Positions 1-10,181 of a DNA stretch of 64,000 nt are shown in pieces. Made by a program: the position numbers and the translations under genes. The notes beneath the pieces were generated by a model, which saw only the letters and a program-made list of their open reading frames with translations, was not told where the DNA came from and did not search any database. The DNA is from Sphaerulina vaccinii. Its lineage: Eukaryota > Ascomycota > Dothideomycetes > Mycosphaerellales > Mycosphaerellaceae. Numbering within the stretch: the stretch's first letter is position 1; the number at the start of each line of letters is the position of its first letter. The stretch is taken from NCBI GenBank assembly GCA_022570795.1, contig JAKUDP010000002.1, positions 124,001 through 188,000 on the forward strand, written 5' to 3'.

Positions 1-1250
1 ATATAGCTAGAACAACTCCTTAGGCTCTAGGCTAGGTACTATAAAGGCGCTATTAGTAAATAATAGACTAAGAAGTATTATCTAAAAGTAGAGAAAAAAG
101 TAGAATTCTAAAAAAATATTAGATATAGAAAATATATTTCTAGTAAATTTATAAGTAATATTCTTAATATAGTTATATCTAGGTTATAAAGTTTATATAT
201 CTTTACTACTAAAGTAATACTTAGTATACTTAAAAGTAAAATTAATAATAAGCTTTAGTTAGTCTTAATTTTTAAAATCTAAAAGTAAAGTAATTTTTAG
301 ATTTTTATATTAAAGTTAGTAGAGAGCTTTTAGATAGTTTCTAGTAATATCTACTAGCTAGATTATAAGTACTAGCTATATCTAGAGATACTTATACTAT
401 AATTCTATTTTAAGAAAAATCTAAAGTATTTGAAGTAGCTTAAACTTATTTTCTACTTATATAATTAGCTTATTATCTTTTATAGTAGATAGCCTAAACT
501 CCTCTACTAGGTTCTATTATACCTATAAAATAGTTAATAATAGTACTAGTATAGTATACTATAAATACTTATAATAAGAAGTCTCTACTTTATATATTTT
601 AACCTAGACTATAGAATCTATACTATAATAACCTATCTCTAGCTAATAGACTAGAGTTAGTATATTCTAGTAGATTTATAGAATTTTTACTTTATAAATT
701 TATCTACTTTACTTATATAGTATCTAATAGAAAAAGTTATATAAGTTTTTAATCTAGAAAGTATAAAGTATTTCTATAGGCTTTTTTCTATATATATTAT
801 AATAGCTATTTATTTTACTTAGTATATATAATAAGAAAAAATATAAAGTAAAAATATATACTATTTACCTATTCTATAGCCTCTTAACTAATATCTATAG
901 CTCTCTACTTTTTAGAGTATATATTTTTTTAGTATAATTAGAATTATAGTAATTCTTAGTATTATAAGGCCTAGAACTAGCTATCTTTCTAGAAGATACT
1001 ATAATAGTATAGATACTATATAGTATAGTATACTTATTATCTATAGATAGTATATAGAGGTTGTTACTACTAGTAGGTATTATACTTACTAGTAGAACTA
1101 TATATTATTAGCCAAGCTCAAGTATATAGTAAAAGGAAAGTAAATATAGACTAGTAAAAAATAGATAGTCGCAGATACTAAGTTAATAGAGGGCGCAAAA
1201 GATTGCTTTAAATAGTATTTTCTAATTACTATTATAGTAGCTAGCGAGAC
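1..1250. repeat. AT-rich RIP-degraded repeat block
   Basis: Very AT-rich sequence dominated by CTA/TAG/TATA words, with CpA and TpG almost absent, as expected after RIP of a duplicated element. No reading frame survives and no LTR or inverted repeat is recognisable. Composition changes abruptly near 1230-1260, where CpG-containing unique sequence starts. The parent element cannot be named. Confidence 0.75.
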
Positions 1251-1599
1251 GCTGCGATAGGCTATACTATACAAAAGGGTGCGCAGGCGCGAGAGTGCAG
1301 CAGAGACCCGTCGAGAGGCGGGCAGAACCGCGGGCTAGACCGCAATAGGTAGGGCGATCAGGCCGGAATGCGCCCTAATTTTCACGTATTGGCATCCCGG
1401 ATCGGGCGCATTTCTGCCTTCATCGCGCTGTGCGCTTCACAGACCTGGAGCGGGAGGCAAGTCGATCACGAGCCTTCACCTAGAGAGCGACATGTGCGCG
1501 AAACACCACACGTGACGACACGGTGCCGCAAAACAATACAATCTTGTTCGATAGGAATATGGTACACAGAGCAAGTGCCAGACAAAAGAAGTTAATTGT

Positions 1600-1718
1600 C
1601 AGGAATGGCCGGAATCGAACCAGCGATCCCAAGCAGAAACGCTCTTTTTCTGAAACCTCACAAGGTCCTTCTAGAGTCCAAATTCGTACTGCGGATCTTA
1701 CCATTGGACCACATCCCT
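1600..1718 (-). tRNA. tRNA-like gene, probably intron-containing, isotype unresolved
   Basis: On the minus strand a 7-bp acceptor stem can be drawn between AGGGATG (1718-1712) and CATTCCT (1607-1601). An A-box TGGTCCAATGG follows directly and a perfect B-box GGTTCGATTCC lies in a 5-bp T stem (GCTGG/CCGGC) just before the 3' acceptor strand. The span of about 118 nt is roughly 45 nt longer than a standard tRNA, which fits an intron after the anticodon or a long variable arm. I could not place a conventional anticodon loop with U33, so the amino acid is not assigned and a decayed tRNA gene or tRNA-derived fragment is possible. Confidence 0.45.
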
Positions 1719-2335
1719 TATTTCAGTTCTGGATTACTGACTGTACATCATGGTTGATTCAGAGTGTGAGAGATCACACCGCTAGACCAAGAACGATCAT
1801 TGATGAGCACAATTACAAAGCGCCGTATAGATGACGTGCCGCCACAAGGACGAGAGCTTTCTCGTCAACAGAGAAAGTCGCAAGTAAAACAATCGCCCCA
1901 ATCCGGACGTAAGTGGGCGGCTGCAGAGCGAGAAGTACGAACTCCTGATCAAGCATTAGCTATGCCAGCGACTCAGTGGTCTAATCATTAGATCTTGGAC
2001 GACTGTAGAGGAGGACAGTTTGTACGTAGTACCGTCTTCATTCGAACCCTCGTCTGCACTCGCGCCTAGAACATGTAATATGCAATTAAATTCCTTGGAG
2101 AGGTGCGAAGAACGATTGCCCTCAATAAGTGTGTTGGCGCTGCTGACATCTGTGTGACGGCTCGGAATACGGAGCGTGCGAGAGTCCACTGATCTAGCAG
2201 ACCGATGGCAATGTTGCGCAATGGATGAGAACGACCCTACACACGCTGGAATGCAGAAAGTGAATGGAAAGTTGGCGCGAATTCTGACAAGTGACAAAAG
2301 TCGTAAGTGTGTACCTTTCTCCTCGTCCGTTGGCT
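1719..2335. other. Intergenic, downstream of the P450; no supported gene
   Basis: Unique sequence of ordinary composition. A 128-codon minus-strand frame starts inside the P450 stop region (ATG at 2342) but has no recognisable domain and is placed like a P450 3' UTR. The 1251-1599 stretch on the other side of the tRNA-like gene is likewise unique sequence without a supported gene. Confidence 0.4.
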
Positions 2336-3865
2336 TCACCATCCCTCCACCAACTCAAGCTTGAACTGCAAACCCAAAGGTTTCAACGTTATCCCATATA
2401 TGACATCGGGTTCCACGTCTGGCGTGGTCAGTGCAACTCTGAACCTGCCAACCAATGCCGCCAGCAGAGCGGACACTTCTAGGCGCGCAAATCCTTCACC
2501 AATACAGCTTCGAGGTCCAATATTGAAGGTTATGAACAGATTATCGACAGCATGAGCATCTGCATGCAACCACCGCTCGGGCTGGAACTCTTTCGCCTGC
2601 GGACCCCAGATTTCAGGAAGAGTATTAAAGTGCTTGTGCAAGGCAATGATGGCAGTTCCCGCTGGTATTGCATGACCCAAGATGGACGTGTCTTGTTTGG
2701 CCTCACGACGTGTCACAGGCGCTGGTGGAATCACACGCAATACTTCTCGCACGACAGCACGTAAATATGCAAGTGACTCCAGCCTTTCCGCACTCACGGC
2801 CTCTTGATGGCCATCAGCGGGAGATGGCAAGGATGTGCAGATCTCGGATCTCAACCGCTCCTGGACATCTGGATGCTTTGCTAGCAGATAACAGGCCCAT
2901 GTCACTGCCAGACTCGATGTCTCGTGGCCAGCAGCGAGAACATTCAGCATTTGGCCCGCAAGGCCTGTATCGTCAAAGGCATTCGTGGACATCGCCTGCG
3001 ACAAGATATCGTGTTGCTCCGATGAAGGGTTTGACTTCTTTTCAGCAATGACTTTTGCTGCAGCCTGACGGATTGCTCGTGTGCCTTCAGCCAGGTTGGA
3101 GAAGAACTCGCATGGAAACATCCATTTGAGCGTACTGAGAGGCACCACCAGTCCCGCGGCATATATGAGCTTGGCTTGTTGGTTCGATCGTGGCGTGCCA
3201 CGGAAGATGCGATGGTATTTGCTGACCACTTCGATTTTGGGATTCGCCAAAGCTTGAAAGTCTTTGCCCCAAGCAGCAACACCGATCACGTCAAGTGAGG
3301 CTCTTGACGTCCACGGTGCCAGCTCTAGATCAGGTGGGTGCTGTCGCAGATATTGGTCAAGCAGGGACACCAGTTCGCATGCTTTGGACCAGAACAAGGG
3401 AGCAAGTGCACGAATATTGCGAGGCGCGAAAGCGGGCAGCATCTTCTTCTTCTGCGCTCGATGCTCGTCGCCATCGGATACGAGAAGTCCATCTCCAAAC
3501 ATTGCCAGTCTCTGCTTGTTGAGAGGAGGCTTGTGGAAGCCATCGTATGCTTTCGTGACCAGGACTTCCCGAAGAGCCTCTGGACTTATGAGCAGAATAC
3601 GGTCTGCTCCTCCTATACCCGGATAGCGAATCAGTCCATTTTGTAGTTCAGCCTGGGGTGTCTGGTCCAGCCAGCTCAAAATCTGATCGGGTGTGGGCTC
3701 GATGAAGATCCAACGATATACAGCTGTTCGCCAGTCCACACGTACGCGGGGGATGCTCCGAAGTGGACTGAAGAACCGTGGATACAAGAAGAATCGCCAT
3801 ATGACCCGAGTTGTGATGAGAAGAATGGCAGTGCGGACAAGAGTATATGGGTCATGTAAAGCCAT
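2336..3865 (-). CDS. Cytochrome P450 monooxygenase
   Basis: Intronless frame of 509 codons from the ATG at 3865; an in-frame ATG at 3916 would add 17 residues but runs toward the divergent gene. A hydrophobic N-terminal anchor (about residues 6-22) indicates an ER-bound microsomal enzyme. Diagnostic motifs in order: I-helix AGHETS (312-317), K-helix E-V-L-R (374-377), PERW (429-432), and haem loop FNIGPRSCIG with Cys454 as thiolate ligand. Length is typical for fungal P450s. It would hydroxylate or epoxidise a cluster intermediate using NADPH-P450 reductase. It is divergent from the reductase-domain gene with only about 80 bp between the chosen starts, suggesting shared control. The CYP family and substrate cannot be assigned from sequence alone. 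Confidence 0.93.
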   Translation of the reverse strand: MALHDPYTLVRTAILLITTRVIWRFFLYPRFFSPLRSIPRVRVDWRTAVYRWIFIEPTPDQILSWLDQTPQAELQNGLIRYPGIGGADRILLISPEALREVLVTKAYDGFHKPPLNKQRLAMFGDGLLVSDGDEHRAQKKKMLPAFAPRNIRALAPLFWSKACELVSLLDQYLRQHPPDLELAPWTSRASLDVIGVAAWGKDFQALANPKIEVVSKYHRIFRGTPRSNQQAKLIYAAGLVVPLSTLKWMFPCEFFSNLAEGTRAIRQAAAKVIAEKKSNPSSEQHDILSQAMSTNAFDDTGLAGQMLNVLAAGHETSSLAVTWACYLLAKHPDVQERLRSEICTSLPSPADGHQEAVSAERLESLAYLRAVVREVLRVIPPAPVTRREAKQDTSILGHAIPAGTAIIALHKHFNTLPEIWGPQAKEFQPERWLHADAHAVDNLFITFNIGPRSCIGEGFARLEVSALLAALVGRFRVALTTPDVEPDVIYGITLKPLGLQFKLELVEGW

Positions 3866-3946
3866 TTCTGGGGAATGCGATGTTGTCTCACAGGACACTA
3901 CAATGATGCACAACATCACATATCGAAGCTAGCTGCTCTGCGGACC
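3866..3946. promoter_or_regulatory. Short bidirectional promoter between P450 and reductase-domain gene
   Basis: Only 81 bp separate the chosen P450 ATG (3865, minus) from the first plausible Met of the divergent reductase-domain frame (3947). If that gene instead starts at 4235, the shared region is 369 bp. No clear TATA box or known pathway-specific site was recognised. Divergent arrangement over so short a distance implies co-regulation. Confidence 0.4.
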
Positions 3947-5377
3947 ATGTGGAGAAGCTTTCGACTAGCAACTGTGAATGCTACATTGGGACAATGGGGT
4001 TCATCGCTTACTTTGAGACATGCCGATGATATCAGTGGCGCGGCTAAGCAGCAGTCATTGATCGACGCTTTGATCGACTCTGTGCAGCACGCTGGCACCA
4101 GCATTACCAGCCGTCTTGGCATACCAGCTTTCGAGGCTGCTGGCGACGTGGTACACCGACATTCTGGAGCTGCGAAACAACACCGCTGCAAAGCCCACAG
4201 AACGATCGGGCAGTGCTCGTCACGCGCTGACACGATGGCCAAAGTCCTTCTCACCGGCTCGACCGGCAATCTGGGCGCCTACATGTTGGACAGCTTGATA
4301 CAATCCACACAGGTCGACCAAATATGGTGTCTCAATCGCTCATCGGATGTTGCAAATCGACAAAGATCGCTTCTGAGCGCACGAGGTCTTCCAGATGATA
4401 TCCCAGCCTATGTCACTTTCCATCAGAGTGACACTAGCGTGGAGGGATTGGGCTTACCGCCCAAGATATATGAGACGATCACCAGCAATGTCACCCATAT
4501 TTTACATGCTGCTTGGCCGGTAGACTGGAACAAGTCTTTCACCTCCTTCAAAGAAAGCATTCGGGGCGTGCGTCATTTGACTGACCTCGCTGTAGCAAGT
4601 GCTCAGTCTCCCATCCTTTTCTACGTGTCGTCTGTGGCTGCCGCAGGGAACTGGGGAACCGTGCCAGGAGCGCGCGAGACAGTCCCCGAAGATGAAATCG
4701 AGGACTGGAAAGTAGCACGTATGGGCTATGGTCAGTCGAAGCTTGTTTCTGAGAGACTGCTGGCTGAAGCGACCAGATCCTTGGGCATCACGACGGCCAT
4801 CTGTCGTGTGGGACAAGTGGCAGGCCCAGTTGATCACGGTGTCAAAGGTGTTTGGCCAAAGCAGGAATGGCTTCCGAGCCTGATCACCTCCTCGAAGCAT
4901 TTGGGATTCCTTCCTCGTACTCTAGGCCCAGCAGAGATTCTGGAATGGGTTCCCGTGGATCGATTGGGTGAAATCATGGTCGAACTCTTATTCTCCTCAC
5001 AGCCTGCGGGAACAGTACGGTTCCATCACGTAACGAATCCTCGAACTGTGCAGTGGCAGATGATGCTGCCTGCTGTACAAGAAGCACTAGGAGCTCAGGA
5101 AAAGGGCAAGCAGATTGGTGTCAAGGAGCTACCAGAATGGGTCGATGCATTGGAGCAGAGCGCAGATGCTGACATGTCCGATCTGTCTCGCAATCCTGCT
5201 GTGAAGCTGCTTTCATTCTACCAAAATCTGAAGGACAAAGCCATCCATCTGCCCAAAGCAAGAGCCGTTCGATTAGAAGTCAAGCACAGCGCCAGCAGAA
5301 GCGCCAAACTCGCTCAGCTGGAGAGTGTCAACGTTCAATGGATGTCACTATGGATGCAGCAATGGAACTTCGAGTAG
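3947..5377 (+). CDS. Stand-alone thioester reductase (R) domain protein with carrier-like N-terminal remnant
   Basis: NAD(P)-dependent R domain of the NAD_binding_4/male-sterility type that terminates A-T-R carboxylate reductases and reductively releases acyl thioesters. The core begins at 4235 (MAKVLLTGSTGNLG, dinucleotide loop), followed by SSVAAAG and the YGQSK catalytic Tyr/Lys. From 4235 the protein is 380 aa. The frame is open upstream through ATGs at 3947 and 3875. In that extension, ALIDSVQ (about 4070-4090) resembles the Ppant serine loop of a carrier domain and is followed by LGIPAFEAAG, while another frame encodes a linker-like stretch ending NNTAAKPTER. The adenylation-carrier partner is a separate gene at 6790-10181. 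The stop is 4 bp from the stop of the convergent SDR. The true start (3947 or 4235) is undecided. Confidence 0.85.
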   Translation: MWRSFRLATVNATLGQWGSSLTLRHADDISGAAKQQSLIDALIDSVQHAGTSITSRLGIPAFEAAGDVVHRHSGAAKQHRCKAHRTIGQCSSRADTMAKVLLTGSTGNLGAYMLDSLIQSTQVDQIWCLNRSSDVANRQRSLLSARGLPDDIPAYVTFHQSDTSVEGLGLPPKIYETITSNVTHILHAAWPVDWNKSFTSFKESIRGVRHLTDLAVASAQSPILFYVSSVAAAGNWGTVPGARETVPEDEIEDWKVARMGYGQSKLVSERLLAEATRSLGITTAICRVGQVAGPVDHGVKGVWPKQEWLPSLITSSKHLGFLPRTLGPAEILEWVPVDRLGEIMVELLFSSQPAGTVRFHHVTNPRTVQWQMMLPAVQEALGAQEKGKQIGVKELPEWVDALEQSADADMSDLSRNPAVKLLSFYQNLKDKAIHLPKARAVRLEVKHSASRSAKLAQLESVNVQWMSLWMQQWNFE

Positions 5378-5381
5378 TGAC

Positions 5382-6454
5382 TCACGAAGAGTCTGTATTC
5401 AGTGTTGCACTTGGAGGCGCAGACAGCCAGCCACCTTGAACAAGTCCATACATCACATCACCGCCATCATGGCCTGCTAAGTCATCACACACGTCCTCCA
5501 GACCTTTTGCTGTCACCGCAACGACGCGGCCTGCATGTGTCAGCTGAATCCGACATGTCTGTATTGAACCGAATGTGCTCACCGTTCATGCCCTCATCCA
5601 CTATCATGCGTACCACGCCCGTAAGCGCATCTTCAAGCTTGCCCAACTTAATGCCTGCTCGCAACAGTGCCGGTACCTGATCTTGGGTCAAGGCAGTTGG
5701 CACCCAGAATGGCGCCATCATGTTGATGCGGATCCCATGCTGAGGCAGAGTGGTCCTTGTGTTTCTGAAGAAGCCGCGTACACCCCATTTGGCTACGCTA
5801 TAATCGACTTTGTTGGCCAATGGCCGGTACCCCGAAGTAGATCCCAGCAAGACGATGGATTTGTGCATTCTTCGGTGCGGGTCGTTCTTTGCTGCCTCGA
5901 CCATACAGTGTGTTGTGGCAATGTGGACAGAATACATGGTCCCGAGAAGGTTGATGTCCAAGCAAGCACTTTCCGGAGCCGGCAATGTCGAAGTCTTTGC
6001 ATTGCGGAACGAATCAATACTCGCAGGTTTCGTATTCCACGCGGGCCTCGAGGCGACGCCAGCACAAGTGATAAGAGTATCGATAGCATTGCCTGGAAAG
6101 AATTCCAGAGCAGCCTGGAACATTGCGACTTGAGATTCCCACGACGCCACATCAACCGGGATGAAAGTCACCAATGGTCTATACAGTCAGTCTTAGCATG
6201 TTTTGGCGCGTGACCAGACAGACTTGCCTGGGCTGGCCGTTGTCCAACTCATCCTGGAGACCATTTCCGGATTTGATGTTGCTGTCAGCTATGACAACAT
6301 ACGCTCCTGCTGCAACTAGTCGACGACAACACGCTTCGCCAATTCCGCCAGAACCTCCTGTGACCACGACTCTTCTTCCGGATAGTTGGCTGTCATCGAG
6401 AATGGTATCAAAGGTCACTTTGCCCGCTGAGTCGGCCTTGATGATAGCATCCAT
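5382..6454 (-). CDS. Short-chain dehydrogenase/reductase, three exons
   Basis: Exons 6454-6228, 6178-5583 and 5530-5382 join in frame to 323 aa. Intron 2 is canonical (GTGAGC donor, GCTGAC branch, GCAG acceptor). Intron 1 keeps frame only with a GC-AG boundary (AG|GCAAGT ... CTGAC ... TATAG); GT donors nearby give the wrong phase. Classical SDR signatures: TGGSGGIG cofactor loop, a CAG segment, LLGSTSG with the catalytic Ser, and DYSVAKWG with Tyr-x-x-x-Lys. The C-terminus after intron 2 (GRVVAVTAKG...) matches the usual end of fungal 15-hydroxyprostaglandin-dehydrogenase-like SDRs. It probably oxidises or reduces an alcohol/carbonyl group of the cluster product, for example the aldehyde released by the R domain. 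It is convergent with the R gene and lies downstream, on the same strand, of the A-T-MFS gene. Confidence 0.9.
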
Positions 6455-6789
6455 ATGTAGTGTGATTTACTGGTGAGCATGAGCACAGTGTTGTGTCTAT
6501 ATGTCGAGCTCGCGCTTCACACGCGAAGCAGCGATACATTCTAGCAGAACGCCCCCATACGCCAGCTCCCTTTGAGCTCCCATTGCGGGGTATGTTCTTT
6601 GCGCCATGTGGGGCTACTATGACTGCTGGCGTGTGTTTATGGCGAGCGACGGGTGGGCAATGTTGGTGACAATTGGTAGACTCTCACCACAGGGAGAGAC
6701 AGGCGAACAGAGATTCATGTGTGTCTCATGGAAGCACTCGGCTCTACAGATATCTTACTGAAGAACGGGACGAAATTGCTAGCTACATT
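6455..6789. promoter_or_regulatory. SDR promoter / A-T-MFS terminator interval
   Basis: 335 bp between the SDR start and the stop of the A-T-MFS gene, both on the minus strand. It must hold the 3' end of the longer gene and the SDR promoter. No recognisable TATA box or repeated operator was found. Confidence 0.4.
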
Positions 6790-9700
6790 CTATTGCCCTT
6801 TCTCTGGGTCGGAGGATTCCTTACGCAGCAAATATGTTCGATGGCGCTTGCCGTTGTCCTCATACAGCCTTCGTCTCTTCCAGGCTTCCAGCGTGGTCAC
6901 GGCATAGAAAGCTGCTGCTGCAAGACAACAAGCACCAATCCACGCCTGGGACCCCACATAGCTACCTGCTGAGGTATTGAGAGCCAGAGCCACGGGGCTG
7001 CTAATCAGAAAGCCTATGCCAGCGACTGCATATAGCATGCCTAGACGTGTTCCGATGACGGCAAGGCTGGGACATATGTACGGCAACACAGCGGGAGGCA
7101 AGGTAACCACCATACCTGATGTGAAACCATAGATCACCACCCATACGATGTAGCCGGCATTGTTGTGCACTGCTATCCAGCAGAAGCCCAGAATCCCAGC
7201 CAGGATCTCTGCTCCGAGAAGGATAAGCTCAGGTCCAACCCAGTCGGACAGGAAAGCAGGTATGATGCGGCCGAAGAATTGAGCAGCATTGAGGATCGCG
7301 AGAATGTAGAAACCAAGATCTTGTGACGTCCCCAGATCTTCGAGCGCGTAGGTAGTTGCGAGGAAGTAGGGCACCAAGACGCCAGCAAAGAGCAAGAATC
7401 CAGCTATCATGAAGCTGACGAACGGCACATCCATCAACGCTTGAGGATCAAGGAGGCGCCGTGTGGATCGGGCACCAACAGGCCTGATGAGCAGTGCTGC
7501 AATCGCGAGGGTGCCAAGCGAGATGAAGCCAATCACTCGAACAGCCCAGCCAAATCCGATTTGCTCCAGCAAGCGTCTGAAGACAATGGGATATACAACA
7601 CCTCCGATAGATCCACCAGCAGTAGCGATGCCCAGAGCAAGACCTCGCTTGGTCTTGAAGTACAGTGGGATCAATGCAACAGACGGGATGTAGAGCAGTC
7701 CGCAGCAGATGCCGACAAGGATTCCTTGCGAGAGCATGATCTGGTAGTACTCTGTCGCTAAGCTCAGCATCATCATACCAAACACCAGCCCTACCCCAGC
7801 CGTGAGGAGCGTAGCGCGGAAGTAGCCTTTGTCGAACAGCGGTCCTGATATCACACCCACTACGAGAAGTAGTGTTCCTTGAACAGTACCGGTCCATGAT
7901 ATCGCAGACGGAGAGTATGACTGAAGATAGTTTGCCTCATAGAATGCTTGAAACACTCCAAAAGAGTTGATCAGTCCCCAGTTGGAGACATTGATCAGGA
8001 AGGAACCGAGGACCTGTCGCCATGCAACACTGCCGCCATCGGGCTGGAACAAAGGCGGCGTCCGCGACGATTGAAGCATTTGCGCAACGCTAGGACGCTT
8101 CTTCTGGCTGGGAGTTGGTGCAGGCCGCAGTTCCTGGAAAAGGTCTTCCATGGATTGCCACGTCTGCTTCTCTTCTTCGTCATCTTCATCGAAGTCGGAG
8201 TACTCTTTGACTCGTGCCCCTGTAGCCAGAGCCAGGGCCAGCTTTTCTGCAGTCGGGTGGTCATATACGAACGTTGGGTTGATATTGCCTTTACCTCTAG
8301 GACGAGAGGTGTTGATGGCTCGAGTGAGTGAGATCACTTGTAGAGAGTCCATGCCCATGTCGAAGAAGTCGTCAGTAGCGTGCAGCTTGCCATCTTCGAG
8401 GTCAAGATTGCTGCTAAGGTAACCAATGATGGAGCCTTCCACGTCTCCGCTAGTTTCCAAGTTCAGGCGATTGGTGTGTGCTGTCGCGGTCCCACTGGAA
8501 GTATCCTGGTCGGAGAAACAGTCTTCGATATCGTTCGCGAACAGACGAACAGCGTGAGACCTCTGAACGGTACCTTTGGCTGCTCGAGGCAGAGGCCTGT
8601 CGGCTGGCGCGAGGATGAGCATGTCATGTGATATGCGGCCATAGGCTGGACATAGCTTATTGGCTTTATCGATGAAAGGCTGCAGTGCCTTGCTGACTTC
8701 GGCCAGTGTACTATGGGGGTCTTGTCTCTCGACCAGAAGTGCTGTCTGGAACTTACCCTGCCCCACAACCAAACAGCCCTTGACTGCAGGACACGTGGTG
8801 ATGAGTCCTTCCATGGGTACTGGATTGAACTTCTCGCCATTGCTCAGGACCAGAACATCGTCCAGTCTCAACTCATACTTCCACAAACCAGGCTCCGTCG
8901 GGTGCTTAGAAAAGCAATCCTTGGTGTGGTATTCATCAATGTCAGGAAACGTGACGAAGATGGCTTGAATCAGGTTGCTGATCTCGTTCGAGCTGCGAAC
9001 AAAGACTAGCTCATAGAGACCAGGTTGCTCCGTCTCTCGAAATTCCAGACCTGCTGCTTGCTCGTTGAACCTGAAGTACCGCCATTGGCCTGGAGGTTTC
9101 GGAAGCATTGGAATACCGCCGTACTCAGTTGCGCCCATTGAGGACGTGATCCTGGTATACTGTGAAACCAGATCTGCCACTTCGTCGGAAAGAGGACCTC
9201 CTGAATATGTCAGGCCTTTCAAGTTCTTGAAGTCGTCTCGCCATGCGTCGTTCTTGGCCAGATCACTAATGAGTGATGGAGCTAGCATGCTGTGTTCCAC
9301 CCGCCCATGGGTGTGAATTGAATGAACTAGATCTGCTGTAATCATTGCTCCGGAGGGCGGGAAGATAGCAGTGCTGTCCATCCAGAGCATGACCGGCAAG
9401 GAGTAATTGAGACCTGCTATGTGAAAAGGTGGAAAGGGTATCAAAACACGCATGTTTCCGTAGCGAGATGGTACCTCATTATGCTCCAGGAGATGATACG
9501 CATCAACTGCCGAGACGAGACCATGTTTGATCGGAACGATTTTGGGATTGCCAGTGGAGCCAGAGGTATGCAGCTTGACCCATGGCTTGGTACTGTACTC
9601 CTCAAATGTGCCAAGGAAAGGCCTCTCCGGAAGTAGTGTCTCGTCAAGAATCGCTGCAAGGCTATCGATCTGCACAATCTGCATGGAGCGACGTTCCGCT

Positions 9701-10181
9701 ATCTTCTCTGCAAGCTTCATTGGATTTACTGGGCTGATAATTTGTGAGACCTTGGCTTCACCGAAGAGCAGGTCTAGCGCGTCTAGTGTATTACGTGGTG
9801 AAGGAAAGAACATCTGGATGTTGCGTCAGCGCCATGCTCATGCAGCAAACATGGTGTGTTACGCACTACATGGCCAGTCTTCACTGCAGCCAAAGCCAAG
9901 ACATGATATCTCAAGTCTGAAGGGCCCAGATATGCCAGTGTAGTTTCGCCATCGGACAAGCCAAACGATCGTTCCAGCCAGTGTGCACATCTGTTGATCG
10001 CATTTGCGAAAACGCCGTAGCTGATATCGCGAAAGCCATCACTTGCAGACGTCGATATTGGTATGGATGCATATGGCCGCTCATGGCCTGCAGCCGCCCT
10101 CTCATCAACGACAGTATTTAGAAGTCGTCGTCCATAGGCTATGGATCCAGGTAGCGTCTCCGCGTTGTCAGGTGCCGCCAT
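6790..10181 (-). CDS. Adenylation-carrier protein fused to monocarboxylate-type MFS transporter (A-T-MFS)
   Basis: Exons 10181-9867 and 9813-6790 join across a 53-nt phase-0 intron (GTGCGT ... GCTGAC ... CCAG) to 1112 aa. Residues about 15-560 are an NRPS-like/carboxylate-reductase adenylation domain: YGRRLLNTVVDE entry, HTSGSTGNPK (187-196), SSMGATEYGG (329-338), LDDVLVLSNGEKFNP (422-436) and PRAAKGTVQR with the A10 Lys. A carrier domain follows, with Ppant Ser595 in FFDMGMDSLQ, then an acidic linker (FDEDDEEEKQ). Where A-T-R proteins continue into the reductase, this frame continues at about residue 693 with PDGGSVAWRQVLGSF and 12 hydrophobic segments typical of fungal monocarboxylate (SLC16-like) permeases, including FGVFQAFYE, SGPLFDKGYF and a conserved KRGLALGIA loop. 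There is no stop or frame change between the parts. A separate transporter starting at an internal Met (ATG at 8079) cannot be excluded. The R domain is encoded at 3947-5377. Confidence 0.88.

Noticed and set aside
1956..2342. 128-codon minus-strand frame downstream of the P450
   Set aside because: Starts overlapping the P450 stop, has no domain or intron support, and lies where the P450 3' UTR should be.
3875..3946. Reductase gene start at the ATG at 3875
   Set aside because: Would run to within 10 bp of the P450 ATG; 3947 or 4235 are more plausible.
5485..5582. Unspliced SDR C-terminus
   Set aside because: Contains an in-frame intron with good donor, branch and acceptor; splicing restores the family-typical end.
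6790..8079. MFS transporter as a fully separate gene
   Set aside because: There is no stop between carrier and transporter and no promoter-like sequence was seen within the coding stretch; kept only as the alternative to the fusion.
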